The notes below the pieces were generated by a model that saw only the letters and a program-made list of their open reading frames with translations, was not told where the DNA came from and did not search any database. Made by a program: the position numbers and the translations under genes. This document shows positions 1 through 8,160 of a DNA stretch of 64,000 nucleotides, piece after piece. Position 1 is the stretch's first letter. Every line of letters begins with the position of its first letter. The stretch lies in the NCBI RefSeq assembly GCF_900109915.1, contig NZ_FOBU01000002.1, forward strand, positions 1,545,107 to 1,609,106, read 5' to 3'. Source of the stretch: Luteibacter sp. UNCMF331Sha3.1 (GTDB lineage: Bacteria > Pseudomonadota > Gammaproteobacteria > Xanthomonadales > Rhodanobacteraceae).

Positions 1-78
1 CGCAACATGAGTGTCGGCGGCTACAAGTCGACCGTGAAGGTGTTGATCCACAAGTTCTTCGGCGTGGCGATCGGCTGA
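1..78 (+). CDS. C-terminal end of an upstream protein (partial)
   Basis: Frame 1 is open from the window edge to a TGA at 76-78 and encodes about 25 residues ending in HKFFGVAIG. The next gene begins only 2 bases later, so it is probably the last part of a co-transcribed polysaccharide gene. Too little is present to assign a family; a glycosyltransferase or membrane protein of the EPS locus is a guess from context only. Confidence 0.5.
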   Translation, partial: RNMSVGGYKSTVKVLIHKFFGVAIG

Positions 79-80
79 CG

Positions 81-1283
81 ATGGTCATCAACCGGACACG
101 TGCCGCGGCGGTGACGCTGATGGCGATGATCTTCGTGCAGGTGCCGCTGTCGCACAGCGCGTCCAGCAAGTCGCACGTGAACGTTTACCACCTGCTCCTG
201 CTCGTCTTTCCGCTGCTCTACCTGCCGGCCGCCCGCTATCTGAAGGTGAACCCCGCCACCGCGTTCATCGGCACCATGATCGCGACGTCGGCCGCGGCCG
301 GCGCGAGTTATGGCGGCGGGCTTCGCTCCACGCTGCTGGTCTTCGTCGCGTCGTCGTATTTCCTCGGCGTGGTCTTCGGCCGGAAGCTGCCCGAACTCGA
401 CCTGCGGCGCATCTTCATCTGGGTGCTCGGCTGCTGCATCGCCTTCCTGCTCGTCCGCGACGCCGTCTATGCCGGCTCGCTCGGCGCCGTCTACGCGCGC
501 AGCGAGGGCGCGTCGGGCATCCTCTACATGTCGACCGGCGGACGCAACATCGAAGCCAGCCTGCTCGCGCTGCTGTCGATCCTGATGCTGGGCACGCGGG
601 CCTACCCGATCGCCGCCGGCATCGCGCTGCTCACGAGCGGCATGATGCTCTCGCGCGCGGGCCTCATCGGTACCGCCGTGTCCATCGGCATCGCGGCGTA
701 TCGCGCACGCAAGACACGCCAGTTCTATTTCTACGCCTTCGCCGCCGTCGCCACCGTCGTGCTGATGGCGGGCCTCGTGCTCTCGTCGGTCATCGACATC
801 CCGGTGCTCGACCGCTTCAACCTGCAGGCGGAAACCCAGCTGGAGCACAAGAACGTCGGACGCCTGGCGCTGTGGAACACCGCCGGCCTCGCCCTGGACC
901 ACAACCTGCTCGGTTACGGCGTGGGCAACGGCGTGCCGATGATGGAGGACCTCTCGGGCCTGAAGTTCGTCGAGAACAACGTCCACAACATCTACCTGCA
1001 GTTCCTGCTGGAGGGCGGCGTGCAGTCGCTGCTGCTGTTCCTGCTGATGGTCGGGCACATCCTGATCAGCCGGACCGAAGGACAGCAGCGCAACATCAAG
1101 GCCTTCCTGCTCTGTTACCTGATGCTGGCCTTCATCGAGTTCAGCGGCTACGAGGCCTATCTCTGGTTCTTCGTCGGCATGTTTTACGCGCGCGGCGACA
1201 GGCGTCGCGCCGAGCGGCGCGCGCTGGCCCGAGCGCCCTCTTCCGCCCCCGGGCCCACCACGCCGGAACTTTCCCATGCTTGA
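81..1283 (+). CDS. Wzy-type polysaccharide polymerase / O-antigen ligase-like membrane protein
   Basis: This 400-residue integral membrane protein has about ten hydrophobic segments spread along its length and a larger loop near residues 270-320 that contains a conserved-looking H-N-I-Y motif (VHNIYLQFLLEGG). That topology and the periplasmic His-containing loop are typical of Wzy polymerases and WaaL ligases, which join lipid-linked repeat units at the periplasmic face of the inner membrane. It starts 2 bases after the preceding stop and overlaps the next gene by 8 bases, so it is in an operon with the acetyltransferase and glycosyltransferase. Polymerase is favoured over ligase because the locus otherwise encodes EPS export. 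Sequence alone cannot settle this. Confidence 0.75.
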   Translation: MVINRTRAAAVTLMAMIFVQVPLSHSASSKSHVNVYHLLLLVFPLLYLPAARYLKVNPATAFIGTMIATSAAAGASYGGGLRSTLLVFVASSYFLGVVFGRKLPELDLRRIFIWVLGCCIAFLLVRDAVYAGSLGAVYARSEGASGILYMSTGGRNIEASLLALLSILMLGTRAYPIAAGIALLTSGMMLSRAGLIGTAVSIGIAAYRARKTRQFYFYAFAAVATVVLMAGLVLSSVIDIPVLDRFNLQAETQLEHKNVGRLALWNTAGLALDHNLLGYGVGNGVPMMEDLSGLKFVENNVHNIYLQFLLEGGVQSLLLFLLMVGHILISRTEGQQRNIKAFLLCYLMLAFIEFSGYEAYLWFFVGMFYARGDRRRAERRALARAPSSAPGPTTPELSHA

Positions 1284-1785
1284 CGATTTCCGCGCCGACG
1301 TCCGCCGGCTCAAGGCCCAGCCCGGCTACCGGGGCATCGCCTGGTGGATGCTCGATCAGTCGTTCTGGGTGATCCTCACCTATCGCGTGCTGGCCAGCGC
1401 ACGCGGCACGCCGTTGCACGCCCCGGTGCGCATCCTCGAGAAGTTCGCCGAGTTCGTGTTCAAGTGCTACGTGCCGACCACCGCGACCATCGGTCCGGGC
1501 CTCGTGATCTGGCATGCCTTCGGCATCATCGTGAACGGCAAGACGCGGATCGGCGCCAACTGCACGCTCTACGCGCGCGTCTGCATCGGCAACCGCTGGC
1601 CGGGCGACGGCACGCCGGTCATCGGCGACAACGTCACCATCGGCACGGGCGCCTGCATCTTCGGCCCCGTCGTCATACCCGACAACTACGTGGTGAAGGC
1701 GAACGCGGTGCTCACCCCCGCGTCCTTCGCCCGGTCCGCCAACCCACCATCCCACCCCGAGCCTTCCACTGGAGTCGCGTCATGA
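1276..1785 (+). CDS. Serine-acetyltransferase-like hexapeptide-repeat acyltransferase
   Basis: This 169-residue protein has the left-handed beta-helix signature of repeated I-G-x-x hexapeptides (TIGPGLVIWHAFGIIV, RIGANCTLYARVCIG, VIGDNVTIGTGACIFG) from about residue 75 to 150. A CysE/WcaB-type His-Ala-Phe-Gly stretch lies near residue 85. Family members transfer acetyl groups from acetyl-CoA. In this EPS operon the likely acceptor is a sugar of the repeat unit rather than serine. The N-terminal third (WWMLDQSFWVILTYRVL) is hydrophobic and could associate with the membrane. The start overlaps the polymerase gene by 8 bases, and its stop overlaps the start of the next gene by 4, so translation is probably coupled. 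Confidence 0.8.
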   Translation: MLDDFRADVRRLKAQPGYRGIAWWMLDQSFWVILTYRVLASARGTPLHAPVRILEKFAEFVFKCYVPTTATIGPGLVIWHAFGIIVNGKTRIGANCTLYARVCIGNRWPGDGTPVIGDNVTIGTGACIFGPVVIPDNYVVKANAVLTPASFARSANPPSHPEPSTGVAS

Positions 1786-2603
1786 GCGAGGCAGCCGTTC
1801 GACTGTCCATCATCATCATTACCTGGAACGAGCGGGAGAACCTGGAGCGCTGCCTCCACTCGCTGATGGACAAGGTGGATTTCGACCGCGACGAGGTCAT
1901 CGTCGTGGACAACGGTTCGCGTGACGGCAGCGCAGAGTTCGTCGCGACCCTGCCGCAGGTGCGGTACTTCCCGCTGGCCACGAACCTCGGGGTGGGCCCG
2001 GCGCGCAACCGCGGCCTGTTCCTCGCGCGCGGCAAGTACTGCATGACGCTCGATAACGACACCATCTTCCTCACTCCCGATCCGGGCAGCATCGTGGAGG
2101 ACTTCTTTCGCGAGCATCCCGACGCCGGGGTGGTCGGTTTCCAGTTGCTCAACGTCGACCGGACCCGCCAGGACTCCACGCGACGCTTTCCACGTTTCTA
2201 CCAGCCCATCGCCGCCCGCGTGCCGTTCTCGCGAAAATTCGGCTTCGTCCGTCGCGAACTCGAGCGACACCTGATGCTGGACACCCGCTTCGAGGACGGC
2301 ACCGATCCGCTCGAGGTCGATTACGTGCTCGGGGCCAACCAGACCTTCACCAAGGCCGTCGGCGCCATGCTCATGGGCTACGACGATCGCATCTTCTTCG
2401 GCCCGGAAGACGCCGAGTTCTGCGTGCGGACGCACAAGCTCGGGCTGCGCAATTACTACAGCCGGCGCATCTCCATCGTGCACGATTACAAGCGACGGAC
2501 ACGGAAGTTCTCGAAGCTCACCCTCAAGCATCTCGCCGGCTTCGCCTACATGCTTCGCAAACACGGCGGCGTGTACCGTTTCTCGCTCAGCGAGCGGCGC
2601 TGA
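1782..2603 (+). CDS. Family 2 glycosyltransferase
   Basis: This 273-residue protein has a GT-A fold signature. The N-terminus LSIIIITWNERENLERCLHSL is followed by EVIVVDNGSRDGS (nucleotide-sugar binding) and a metal-binding D-N-D motif (CMTLDNDTIF near residue 88). The second half has an E-D-A-E-F (GPEDAEFCVR) acceptor/catalytic element. It should add one sugar to the lipid-linked repeat unit on the cytoplasmic face. The frame stays open far upstream, but the ATG at 1782 overlaps the acetyltransferase stop (ATGA) and gives a full-length family member, so this start is chosen. It is the only clear repeat-unit glycosyltransferase in the window; others presumably lie upstream. Confidence 0.88.
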   Translation: MSEAAVRLSIIIITWNERENLERCLHSLMDKVDFDRDEVIVVDNGSRDGSAEFVATLPQVRYFPLATNLGVGPARNRGLFLARGKYCMTLDNDTIFLTPDPGSIVEDFFREHPDAGVVGFQLLNVDRTRQDSTRRFPRFYQPIAARVPFSRKFGFVRRELERHLMLDTRFEDGTDPLEVDYVLGANQTFTKAVGAMLMGYDDRIFFGPEDAEFCVRTHKLGLRNYYSRRISIVHDYKRRTRKFSKLTLKHLAGFAYMLRKHGGVYRFSLSERR

Positions 2604-2608
2604 ACGTC

Positions 2609-4075
2609 GTGGGCATGCGTCGGCGCGCGTTCCTCGGGCACGTCATGGCCGGCGCGGCGACGTTCGCCGTGCTGCCCCGGCTGGCATCCGGACAAACCGG
2701 CGGCACGCGCTACTACGTCGATGCGGCGAGCGGCGACGACGCGCACGACGGGCGCAGTCCCGACCGCGCGTGGCGAACGCTCGCCGCCGTGAATCGCCAG
2801 CGCTACGCGCCCGGCGACAGCATCCTGTTCCGCCGTGGCGGCGATTATCCGGGGGTCTTCCATCCCAGCGGGTCGGGCCGTGCCGGCGCGCCGATCGTCG
2901 CCGACGCTTACGGGCAAGGCGCCGCGCCCCATCTCCATGCGGACGGCGCCGCGGCCGCGACCATTCGCCTCGAGAACGTCGAGTTCTGGACCCTGCGCAA
3001 CCTCGCCGTGTCCAATCGCGGCACGACGGAGGGCGCGAAGCGCACCGGGGTGCACCTCTTTCACCACGACTTCGGCACCGTCCACGGCATCGTCGTGCAG
3101 GACCTCCACGTGCACGACGTCAACGGTTCGCCGGTCAAGAAGGAGGGTGGCGGTAGCGCGATCCTCGTCGAGGCGAACGGGAAGACCCGACCCACGCGCC
3201 ACGATGGCCTGTCGATCGTCGACAACGTCATCGAGCGTTGCCAGCGCGACGGCATCCTGTTTCTTTCCGCAGGCAGCCGCGCGGGCGGGCTGGCGAGCGG
3301 CGTCGTCGTTCGCGGCAACCGCCTGACGGGCGTGCCGGGCGACGGGATCCTGGTAAAGGGCTGCCAGGGCGCCATCGTCGAGCGGAACACCGTGGCCCAA
3401 TGCGGCGCGCTGCCACGCGGCGAGGCCGCCGCGGGTATCTGGCCTTTCGATTGCGACGGCACGTTGATCCAGTACAACGAGGTCAGCGGTCACCGCGCCT
3501 ATGCCGATGGGCAGGGATTCGACGCGGACTTCCACTGCCGCGACACGGTGATCCAGTACAACTACAGCCACGACAACGCCGGTGGCATGGCGCTCGTCTG
3601 CAACGACGGCAGGCAGGGCGGGATCGGCAACACGGCCACGATCGTCCGCTTCAACGTGAGCATCAACGACGGGCTCCGCCGCACCGGAAGCGCGGTCGTG
3701 CGGCTGTCCGGGCCCGTGGCCGGCAGCCGGATCTACAACAACATCATCATCGTGCCGGACAAGCCGGACCCCGGCGCGGAGGTCACCGTGTTCCGGGCCA
3801 CGAGCTGGAAAGGGGTGCCCGACGACACCGCCATCCACGACAACATCGTCCTTGCGACCCGCTCGCCCGGCATGGACATGGGTCCGGCGACGCGTACGAG
3901 GATGGAGGCCAACCGGATTCTCGCCGACGCCAGTCATGCGTCATCGCGCGCGATGCTTCAGCGGGTGCGCGGCCAGCGTCCCACGCTCGCGCAGGTGAAC
4001 GCGCTCGTGAAGGCGTGCTTCGTCGACGGTAAGGCGGTGCCGGACGCGGATGCGCTGATCGCGAAGCTGGCCTGA
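2609..4075 (+). CDS. Tat-exported right-handed parallel beta-helix protein
   Basis: This 488-residue protein has an N-terminal twin-arginine-type signal (RRRAFLG followed by an Ala-rich hydrophobic stretch to about residue 30). A polysaccharide-lyase-like opening follows (RYYVDAASGDDAHDGRSPDRAW) and then repeated short beta turns (IVDNVIERC, VVRGNRLTG, IVERNTVAQC, LIQYNEVSG, VIQYNYSHDN), typical of pectate-lyase/PbH1 beta-helices. Such proteins in EPS loci are lyases, epimerases or glycosidases acting on the polymer in the periplasm; I cannot tell which. The GTG at 2609 and the ATG at 2615 are both possible starts and differ by two residues. It lies 5 bases after the glycosyltransferase, in the same operon. 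Folding before export fits the cofactor-free but bulky beta-helix. Confidence 0.8.
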   Translation: MGMRRRAFLGHVMAGAATFAVLPRLASGQTGGTRYYVDAASGDDAHDGRSPDRAWRTLAAVNRQRYAPGDSILFRRGGDYPGVFHPSGSGRAGAPIVADAYGQGAAPHLHADGAAAATIRLENVEFWTLRNLAVSNRGTTEGAKRTGVHLFHHDFGTVHGIVVQDLHVHDVNGSPVKKEGGGSAILVEANGKTRPTRHDGLSIVDNVIERCQRDGILFLSAGSRAGGLASGVVVRGNRLTGVPGDGILVKGCQGAIVERNTVAQCGALPRGEAAAGIWPFDCDGTLIQYNEVSGHRAYADGQGFDADFHCRDTVIQYNYSHDNAGGMALVCNDGRQGGIGNTATIVRFNVSINDGLRRTGSAVVRLSGPVAGSRIYNNIIIVPDKPDPGAEVTVFRATSWKGVPDDTAIHDNIVLATRSPGMDMGPATRTRMEANRILADASHASSRAMLQRVRGQRPTLAQVNALVKACFVDGKAVPDADALIAKLA

Positions 4076-4089
4076 TGCCGCCCGTTCGC

Positions 4090-5265
4090 TCAGGGTGCGC
4101 CGGCTTTCGCCATCGCACCCGCGCGCCGGTCCGCGAGGGCCCGGATGATCCGCTTCCCGAGCGCCTGACCCGGCACCTCGATGAAGCGATAGGTCAGCGT
4201 CGCCAGCACGACCGTGCCGGCGAGCGCGATCAGCACCGTCGCGAGGAAATACGCATCCGGCGAGAGACGCTCGCCTGCGTGGACGACCGCCAGCACCTTT
4301 CTCGCCACCTGCAACATGAAGAAGTGCACGAGGTAACCGCTGAAGCTGATCTTGCCGATGTGGCGGAGCGGCAGGTTCACCAGCCAGCGGTAAGGGTCGC
4401 GATGCAGACACAGGGTGATCAGCGCGAAGGCGCCGCCATAGGCGAACACCGCGCGCGGGTCGTTCGTCCACTGCGGGACGATGAGCAGCACCAGCGCGCC
4501 GAGCCCGAACCAGAGCGCGTTGACCGCGCGGCTGCCACCGTGGAAGAACGCGGTCAGCCTCCCGGCACGATCGAACAGCACGAAGTAAGCACAGATGCCG
4601 GCAAGGAACACGGGCAGCTGGTTGGGCAGCCAGACGAAGGCGAAGCGCGTCCACAGCTCGGTATCGTCGATCGGCGGGTGGGCGAGCAGCGGTGTCCACG
4701 CGACCAGGTCGACGACGAGCACCGCCAGCAAGGCGGCCAGCGCGGCCCGGAACGAGGTGAGTGCGAGGAACACGAGCGGAAAGACGATGTAGAACGACAT
4801 CTCCACGCCGATCGACCATCCCCCCGGCACCACGTCGTTCGCGCCGAGCAGCCACGCCGGATTCCATCCGTTGGTGAAGGTCAGCGTGCCGAGGATCGTG
4901 CCGATGGGTGGCAGCGCCTGCCCCTTCATGAAGACGGGTGCGAGGCAGTACACCGCGAACGCGGCGTAGAACATCGGGGCGATACGGAACACGCGGCGCA
5001 CGTAGAAGTTGAGCCAGGGTTCCGACTCGCCGCTTCGCTTGCGCGCCGAGAGGAACAGCGTCAGGGCGCTGATCACGAAGAACAGCTGCACCCCTCGCGC
5101 CCCCTGCTCCGCGTAGCGGCTGAGCCATGGCGACAGTGCGGCCGCGTGGCCCATCGCCTGGTACAGCTCGACGTTGCGCTGCGCATGGCTGGCCAGCACG
5201 CCGATGATGGCGACGCCACGGAGGGCGTCGATGTAGTCGAGCTGGACCTTCGGCGCCGCCTGCAT
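4090..5265 (-). CDS. OafA/YrhL-like membrane acyltransferase (acyltransferase family 3)
   Basis: This 391-residue protein begins QLDYIDALRGVAIIGVLASHA, the hallmark R-G-(x)-A-I/L start of acyltransferase-3 proteins. About ten transmembrane helices follow, with the conserved FFVISALTLFLS and FYVRRVFRIAPMF stretches. It should acetylate (or otherwise acylate) the EPS repeat unit at the inner membrane. The frame is open much further upstream, but that extension lies over galE and is Arg-rich shadow sequence. The ATG at 5265 is 2 bases from the galE stop and gives the family start, so it is chosen. It is co-transcribed with galE and converges on the beta-helix gene with a 14-base gap. Confidence 0.87.
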   Translation of the reverse strand: MQAAPKVQLDYIDALRGVAIIGVLASHAQRNVELYQAMGHAAALSPWLSRYAEQGARGVQLFFVISALTLFLSARKRSGESEPWLNFYVRRVFRIAPMFYAAFAVYCLAPVFMKGQALPPIGTILGTLTFTNGWNPAWLLGANDVVPGGWSIGVEMSFYIVFPLVFLALTSFRAALAALLAVLVVDLVAWTPLLAHPPIDDTELWTRFAFVWLPNQLPVFLAGICAYFVLFDRAGRLTAFFHGGSRAVNALWFGLGALVLLIVPQWTNDPRAVFAYGGAFALITLCLHRDPYRWLVNLPLRHIGKISFSGYLVHFFMLQVARKVLAVVHAGERLSPDAYFLATVLIALAGTVVLATLTYRFIEVPGQALGKRIIRALADRRAGAMAKAGAP

Positions 5266-5267
5266 GG

Positions 5268-6245
5268 TCAGAACCGCGGTTGCAGATGCCAGTGCCACGC
5301 ACTGGAAAGGATCTGGTCGAGCTGCGCGATGCGCGGCTGCCAGCCGAGGGTCTGCCGCGCCTTGACGCTCGATGCGACGAGCGTCGCGGGATCGCCCGGC
5401 CGGCGCTCGACGAACGCGTGCGGCACGGGGCGCTCGGTGACGCGTGCCGCCGCCGCGATCACCTCCCGCACGCTGAATCCTTCGCCGTTGCCCAGGTTGA
5501 AACGGAAGGCGCCGGGATTCTCGCAGAGGTATTCGACGGCCAGCAGATGCGCCGACGCGAGGTCGTTCACGTGCACGTAGTCGCGGACGCACGTGCCGTC
5601 GCGCGTTTCGTAGTCGTCGCCGAACACCTTCAGGCCGGGTCCGTGGCCGAGCACGGCCTTCAGCAGGTTCGGGATCAGGTGCGTCTCGGGATTGTGTGCC
5701 TCGCCGATGTCGGCCGAGGGATCCGCGCCCGCGGCGTTGAAGTAGCGCAGGGCCACGGAACGCAGGCCATAGGCCTTGAAGGCGTCCTCGAGCACCCGCT
5801 CGATCATCAGCTTGCTCTGGCCGTACGGGTTGATCGGATCGGTCGGGTGGGCTTCGTCGATCGTGTCCGAGCGCGGGTGGCCGAACACGGCCGCCGTGGA
5901 CGAGAACACCAGCTTGTCGATGCCGACTTCCCGCATCGCCGCGAGCAACACCAGCGTGTTGCCGACGTTGTTCCGATAGTACTGGTAGGGATCGATGACC
6001 GATTCGCCGACCAGCGAGCGCGCGCAGAAATGCATCACCGCGTCGAAGTGGTGCGTCGCGAAGAGGCGCCAGAGCGTGACCGCGTCGCCGATGTCGCCGT
6101 GCACGAAGGGAACGTCGTCGGGCACCGACTCACGGTGTCCCGTCGAGAGATCGTCGAAGACGACGACCTCGTGCCCCTGCTGAATCAGGTATCGCACCAT
6201 GTGCGAACCCACATAGCCCGCACCGCCACAGATGAGAAACTTCAA
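5268..6245 (-). CDS. galE: UDP-glucose 4-epimerase
   Basis: This 325-residue short-chain dehydrogenase-type epimerase has the N-terminal NAD motif GGAGYVGSH, the catalytic Ser-Thr-Ala and Tyr-x-x-x-Lys elements (FSSTAAVFG, NPYGQSK) and the GalE-typical LRYFNAAGADPSADIGE and DGTCVRDYVHVNDLA blocks. It interconverts UDP-glucose and UDP-galactose in the cytoplasm, supplying galactose units for the EPS or LPS. Its length is usual for the family. It starts about 63 bases downstream of the priming transferase gene on the same strand and is followed 2 bases later by the acyltransferase, so the three minus-strand genes form one unit. Confidence 0.95.
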   Translation of the reverse strand: MKFLICGGAGYVGSHMVRYLIQQGHEVVVFDDLSTGHRESVPDDVPFVHGDIGDAVTLWRLFATHHFDAVMHFCARSLVGESVIDPYQYYRNNVGNTLVLLAAMREVGIDKLVFSSTAAVFGHPRSDTIDEAHPTDPINPYGQSKLMIERVLEDAFKAYGLRSVALRYFNAAGADPSADIGEAHNPETHLIPNLLKAVLGHGPGLKVFGDDYETRDGTCVRDYVHVNDLASAHLLAVEYLCENPGAFRFNLGNGEGFSVREVIAAAARVTERPVPHAFVERRPGDPATLVASSVKARQTLGWQPRIAQLDQILSSAWHWHLQPRF

Positions 6246-6308
6246 TCAATACCCCGTACGAACGAGAAGGTTGGAACGCCGCCCTGCCAGGCGGTCCCTG
6301 TCACTGAA

Positions 6309-7760
6309 TCAGGCGGACTCCTCGCTGGGATTGCTGGTACCCGGAGCGGCCTGCGCCAACGAAGGCAAGGCCGGCGCGGCGGCGGGCGCCTCGGTGTGCA
6401 CGAACCCCTTGAAGATCGTCAGGAAGATGATGCGCAGGTCGAAGAGCAGCGACCAGTTGTTGATGTAGTAGAGGTCGTACTCGATGCGCTTGACGAGGTC
6501 GGTGTCGCCACGCCAGCCGTTGATCTGCGCCCAGCCGGTGATGCCCGCCTTGACGAGGTGCTTGTGCATGTAGCCGGCGATCTCGCCCTTGAACTTCTCG
6601 ACGAACATCGGCCTCTCCGGGCGCGGTCCGACGATGGACATGTCACCACGCAGCACGTTCAGGAACTGCGGCAGTTCGTCCAGGCTGGTGCCGCGGATGA
6701 ACTTGCCGAAGCGCGTCGTCGTCTTTTTGGTCGCGTTGCCCCACTGCACAGCACCACCCTTCTCGACATCGACGGGCATGGAGCGGAACTTCAGCATCTC
6801 GAATTCCTTGCCGTCGAGGCCGACACGATGCTGGCGGTACAGGATCGGACCGGGACTGGAGAGCTTGACGCCGATGGCGAGCGCGATCATCACCGGGCTG
6901 ATCATCACGAGGATCAGCCCCGCGATCACGCGGTCTTCGATGGCCTTGAGCACCCAGGCGTGACCGTGCAGCGGACTTTCGCGAAGCGTCACGACCGGCA
7001 CGCCGCCGCAATCTTCCATGCGATGGTTGATGAGTTGCCGACCGAGCATGTCCGGCACGAACTTCACTGCCGTGACACGCTCGTCCATGCGGTCGAGTAC
7101 GTAGCTGATCGCGCGATGCGCGCTGACGGGGAGCGCGATGAGCACCTGGTCCCACTCACCGCGATCGAGGATCTGATCGAGGTTCTGCAGCGACCCGGCG
7201 AGCGGCACGTTGCCGGGCACGCCCGTATCGCAGCTGGTCTTCACATACGCGGTGATCTTCATGCCCAGGCCGGGATCGGCGAGCGTCTGTGCCGTCATGT
7301 GCAGGCCGGCATCGGTCGCGCCGACCAGCAGGCAACGATGCACGCCGACGCCACGACGGCGCAGGTACCACAACGTGAGCACGTTGACCTGACGCACGAC
7401 GGCCATGAACGCAAGACCGAGGAAGAACGTGAGCGAGACCCACGCACGCGAATAAAGATCGCTCACCTTGAGCAGGTAGCCGAGCGCCATGATGACCGCG
7501 AAGCCTGTCGCCCACGATGCCGCGATGCAGCAATACTGACTGAAGGAGCGCTCGCCGAGCGGCCGGTCATAGGCGCGGAATGCGACGGACGCCGTCAGCG
7601 ATCCCAGCACCAGAATCACCAGCGCGACGGCATAGAGGCTGCTCATCCGGAAGGTGTCGAACCGGATGAAATAAGCGAGATAGGCGGCCGCGATCATGCC
7701 GAGCGGGTCACTCGCCCGGAGCTCGAGGTCCAATAAAGCATTGAATCTGGACAATTGCAT
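6309..7760 (-). CDS. Undecaprenyl-phosphate glucose phosphotransferase (WcaJ/GumD-like)
   Basis: This 483-residue polyprenyl phosphotransferase has an N-terminal membrane domain (about residues 15-130, four or five helices), a Rossmann-like CoA-binding-type middle, and a C-terminal bacterial sugar transferase domain. The catalytic block shows KFRSMPVDVEKGG, RGTSLDELPQFLNVL and [13 protein letters not shown], with the Asp-Glu pair required in this family. It transfers glucose-1-phosphate to undecaprenyl phosphate, the first step of repeat-unit synthesis. The start at 7760 is chosen because upstream codons read into the divergent intergenic region and lack family resemblance. A second priming enzyme is encoded at 52682, so the two probably serve different polymers. 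Confidence 0.9.
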   Translation of the reverse strand: MQLSRFNALLDLELRASDPLGMIAAAYLAYFIRFDTFRMSSLYAVALVILVLGSLTASVAFRAYDRPLGERSFSQYCCIAASWATGFAVIMALGYLLKVSDLYSRAWVSLTFFLGLAFMAVVRQVNVLTLWYLRRRGVGVHRCLLVGATDAGLHMTAQTLADPGLGMKITAYVKTSCDTGVPGNVPLAGSLQNLDQILDRGEWDQVLIALPVSAHRAISYVLDRMDERVTAVKFVPDMLGRQLINHRMEDCGGVPVVTLRESPLHGHAWVLKAIEDRVIAGLILVMISPVMIALAIGVKLSSPGPILYRQHRVGLDGKEFEMLKFRSMPVDVEKGGAVQWGNATKKTTTRFGKFIRGTSLDELPQFLNVLRGDMSIVGPRPERPMFVEKFKGEIAGYMHKHLVKAGITGWAQINGWRGDTDLVKRIEYDLYYINNWSLLFDLRIIFLTIFKGFVHTEAPAAAPALPSLAQAAPGTSNPSEESA

Positions 7761-7937
7761 GACAGGTACCTTCCGCCGCAGCGAGATGCGCCGGCCAGGC
7801 CGGCTTGCCAAGGTACGTGCCCCCTGTGGAGTCGCCTCGCATCCACTCCATGGACGCTTCGCGATCCAACACGCTTCCACCGCATCCGGAGAGCAAACGG
7901 ATACGACATACGAATGTTCGCAAGCTTCTGCCGCGTT

Positions 7938-7954
7938 CGATGCATGCTGCATCG
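7938..7954. promoter_or_regulatory. Inverted repeat CGATGCA-N3-TGCATCG
   Basis: Perfect 7-bp arms around a 3-base centre in the divergent EPS leader. It could be an operator or an RNA hairpin in the long 5' leader of the export operon. No matching regulator is recognised. Confidence 0.35.
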
Positions 7955-8014
7955 CGGGGAAAATGTCGGCAATCCACGCACCAAGTATTTGCGAGTCGTG
8001 TCACAAAAAGAGTT

Positions 8015-8027
8015 GTCGGCAGCGTGC
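8015..8027 (+). promoter_or_regulatory. ops-like element in the leader of the export operon
   Basis: GTCGGCAGCGTGC matches the classical ops/JUMPstart sequence (GGCGGTAGCGTGC) at 11 of 13 positions. It lies about 135 bases upstream of the first export gene, where ops elements recruit the antiterminator RfaH to polysaccharide operons. The two differences include the usually important T of GGTAG, so binding is not assured, and no RfaH gene is in the window. Confidence 0.3.
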
Positions 8028-8160
8028 GTTCAGCTGATTGCCTTGACCGTCGCAGTATGTATGACGGTGAATGTCCCATGCTTGCGACGCGCAGCGCGCT
8101 TGCATGTTCCCTCGCGCATCGTCATCGCGCCTTCGTTCCGAATCACAGGAGATCACGCTC

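Larger units (their letters stand above)
7761..8160. promoter_or_regulatory. 400-bp divergent leader between the priming transferase and the export operon
   Basis: No convincing gene lies here. The region must hold the promoters for the minus-strand transferase unit and the plus-strand gfcA-like/export unit. It contains a 7-bp inverted repeat at 7938-7954 (CGATGCA-N3-TGCATCG) and an ops-like sequence at 8015-8027. A good ribosome-binding site (AGGAG, about 8143) precedes the GTG at 8161. No -10/-35 pair can be named with confidence. Confidence 0.5.

Noticed and set aside
21..1313. 430-codon open frame on the minus strand
   Set aside because: Lies opposite the polymerase gene; Arg/His/Asp-rich shadow composition, no family pattern.
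3149..3158. Perfect GGCGGTAGCG match to the ops core
   Set aside because: Inside the beta-helix coding sequence as Gly-Gly-Ser codons, not in a leader; chance match.
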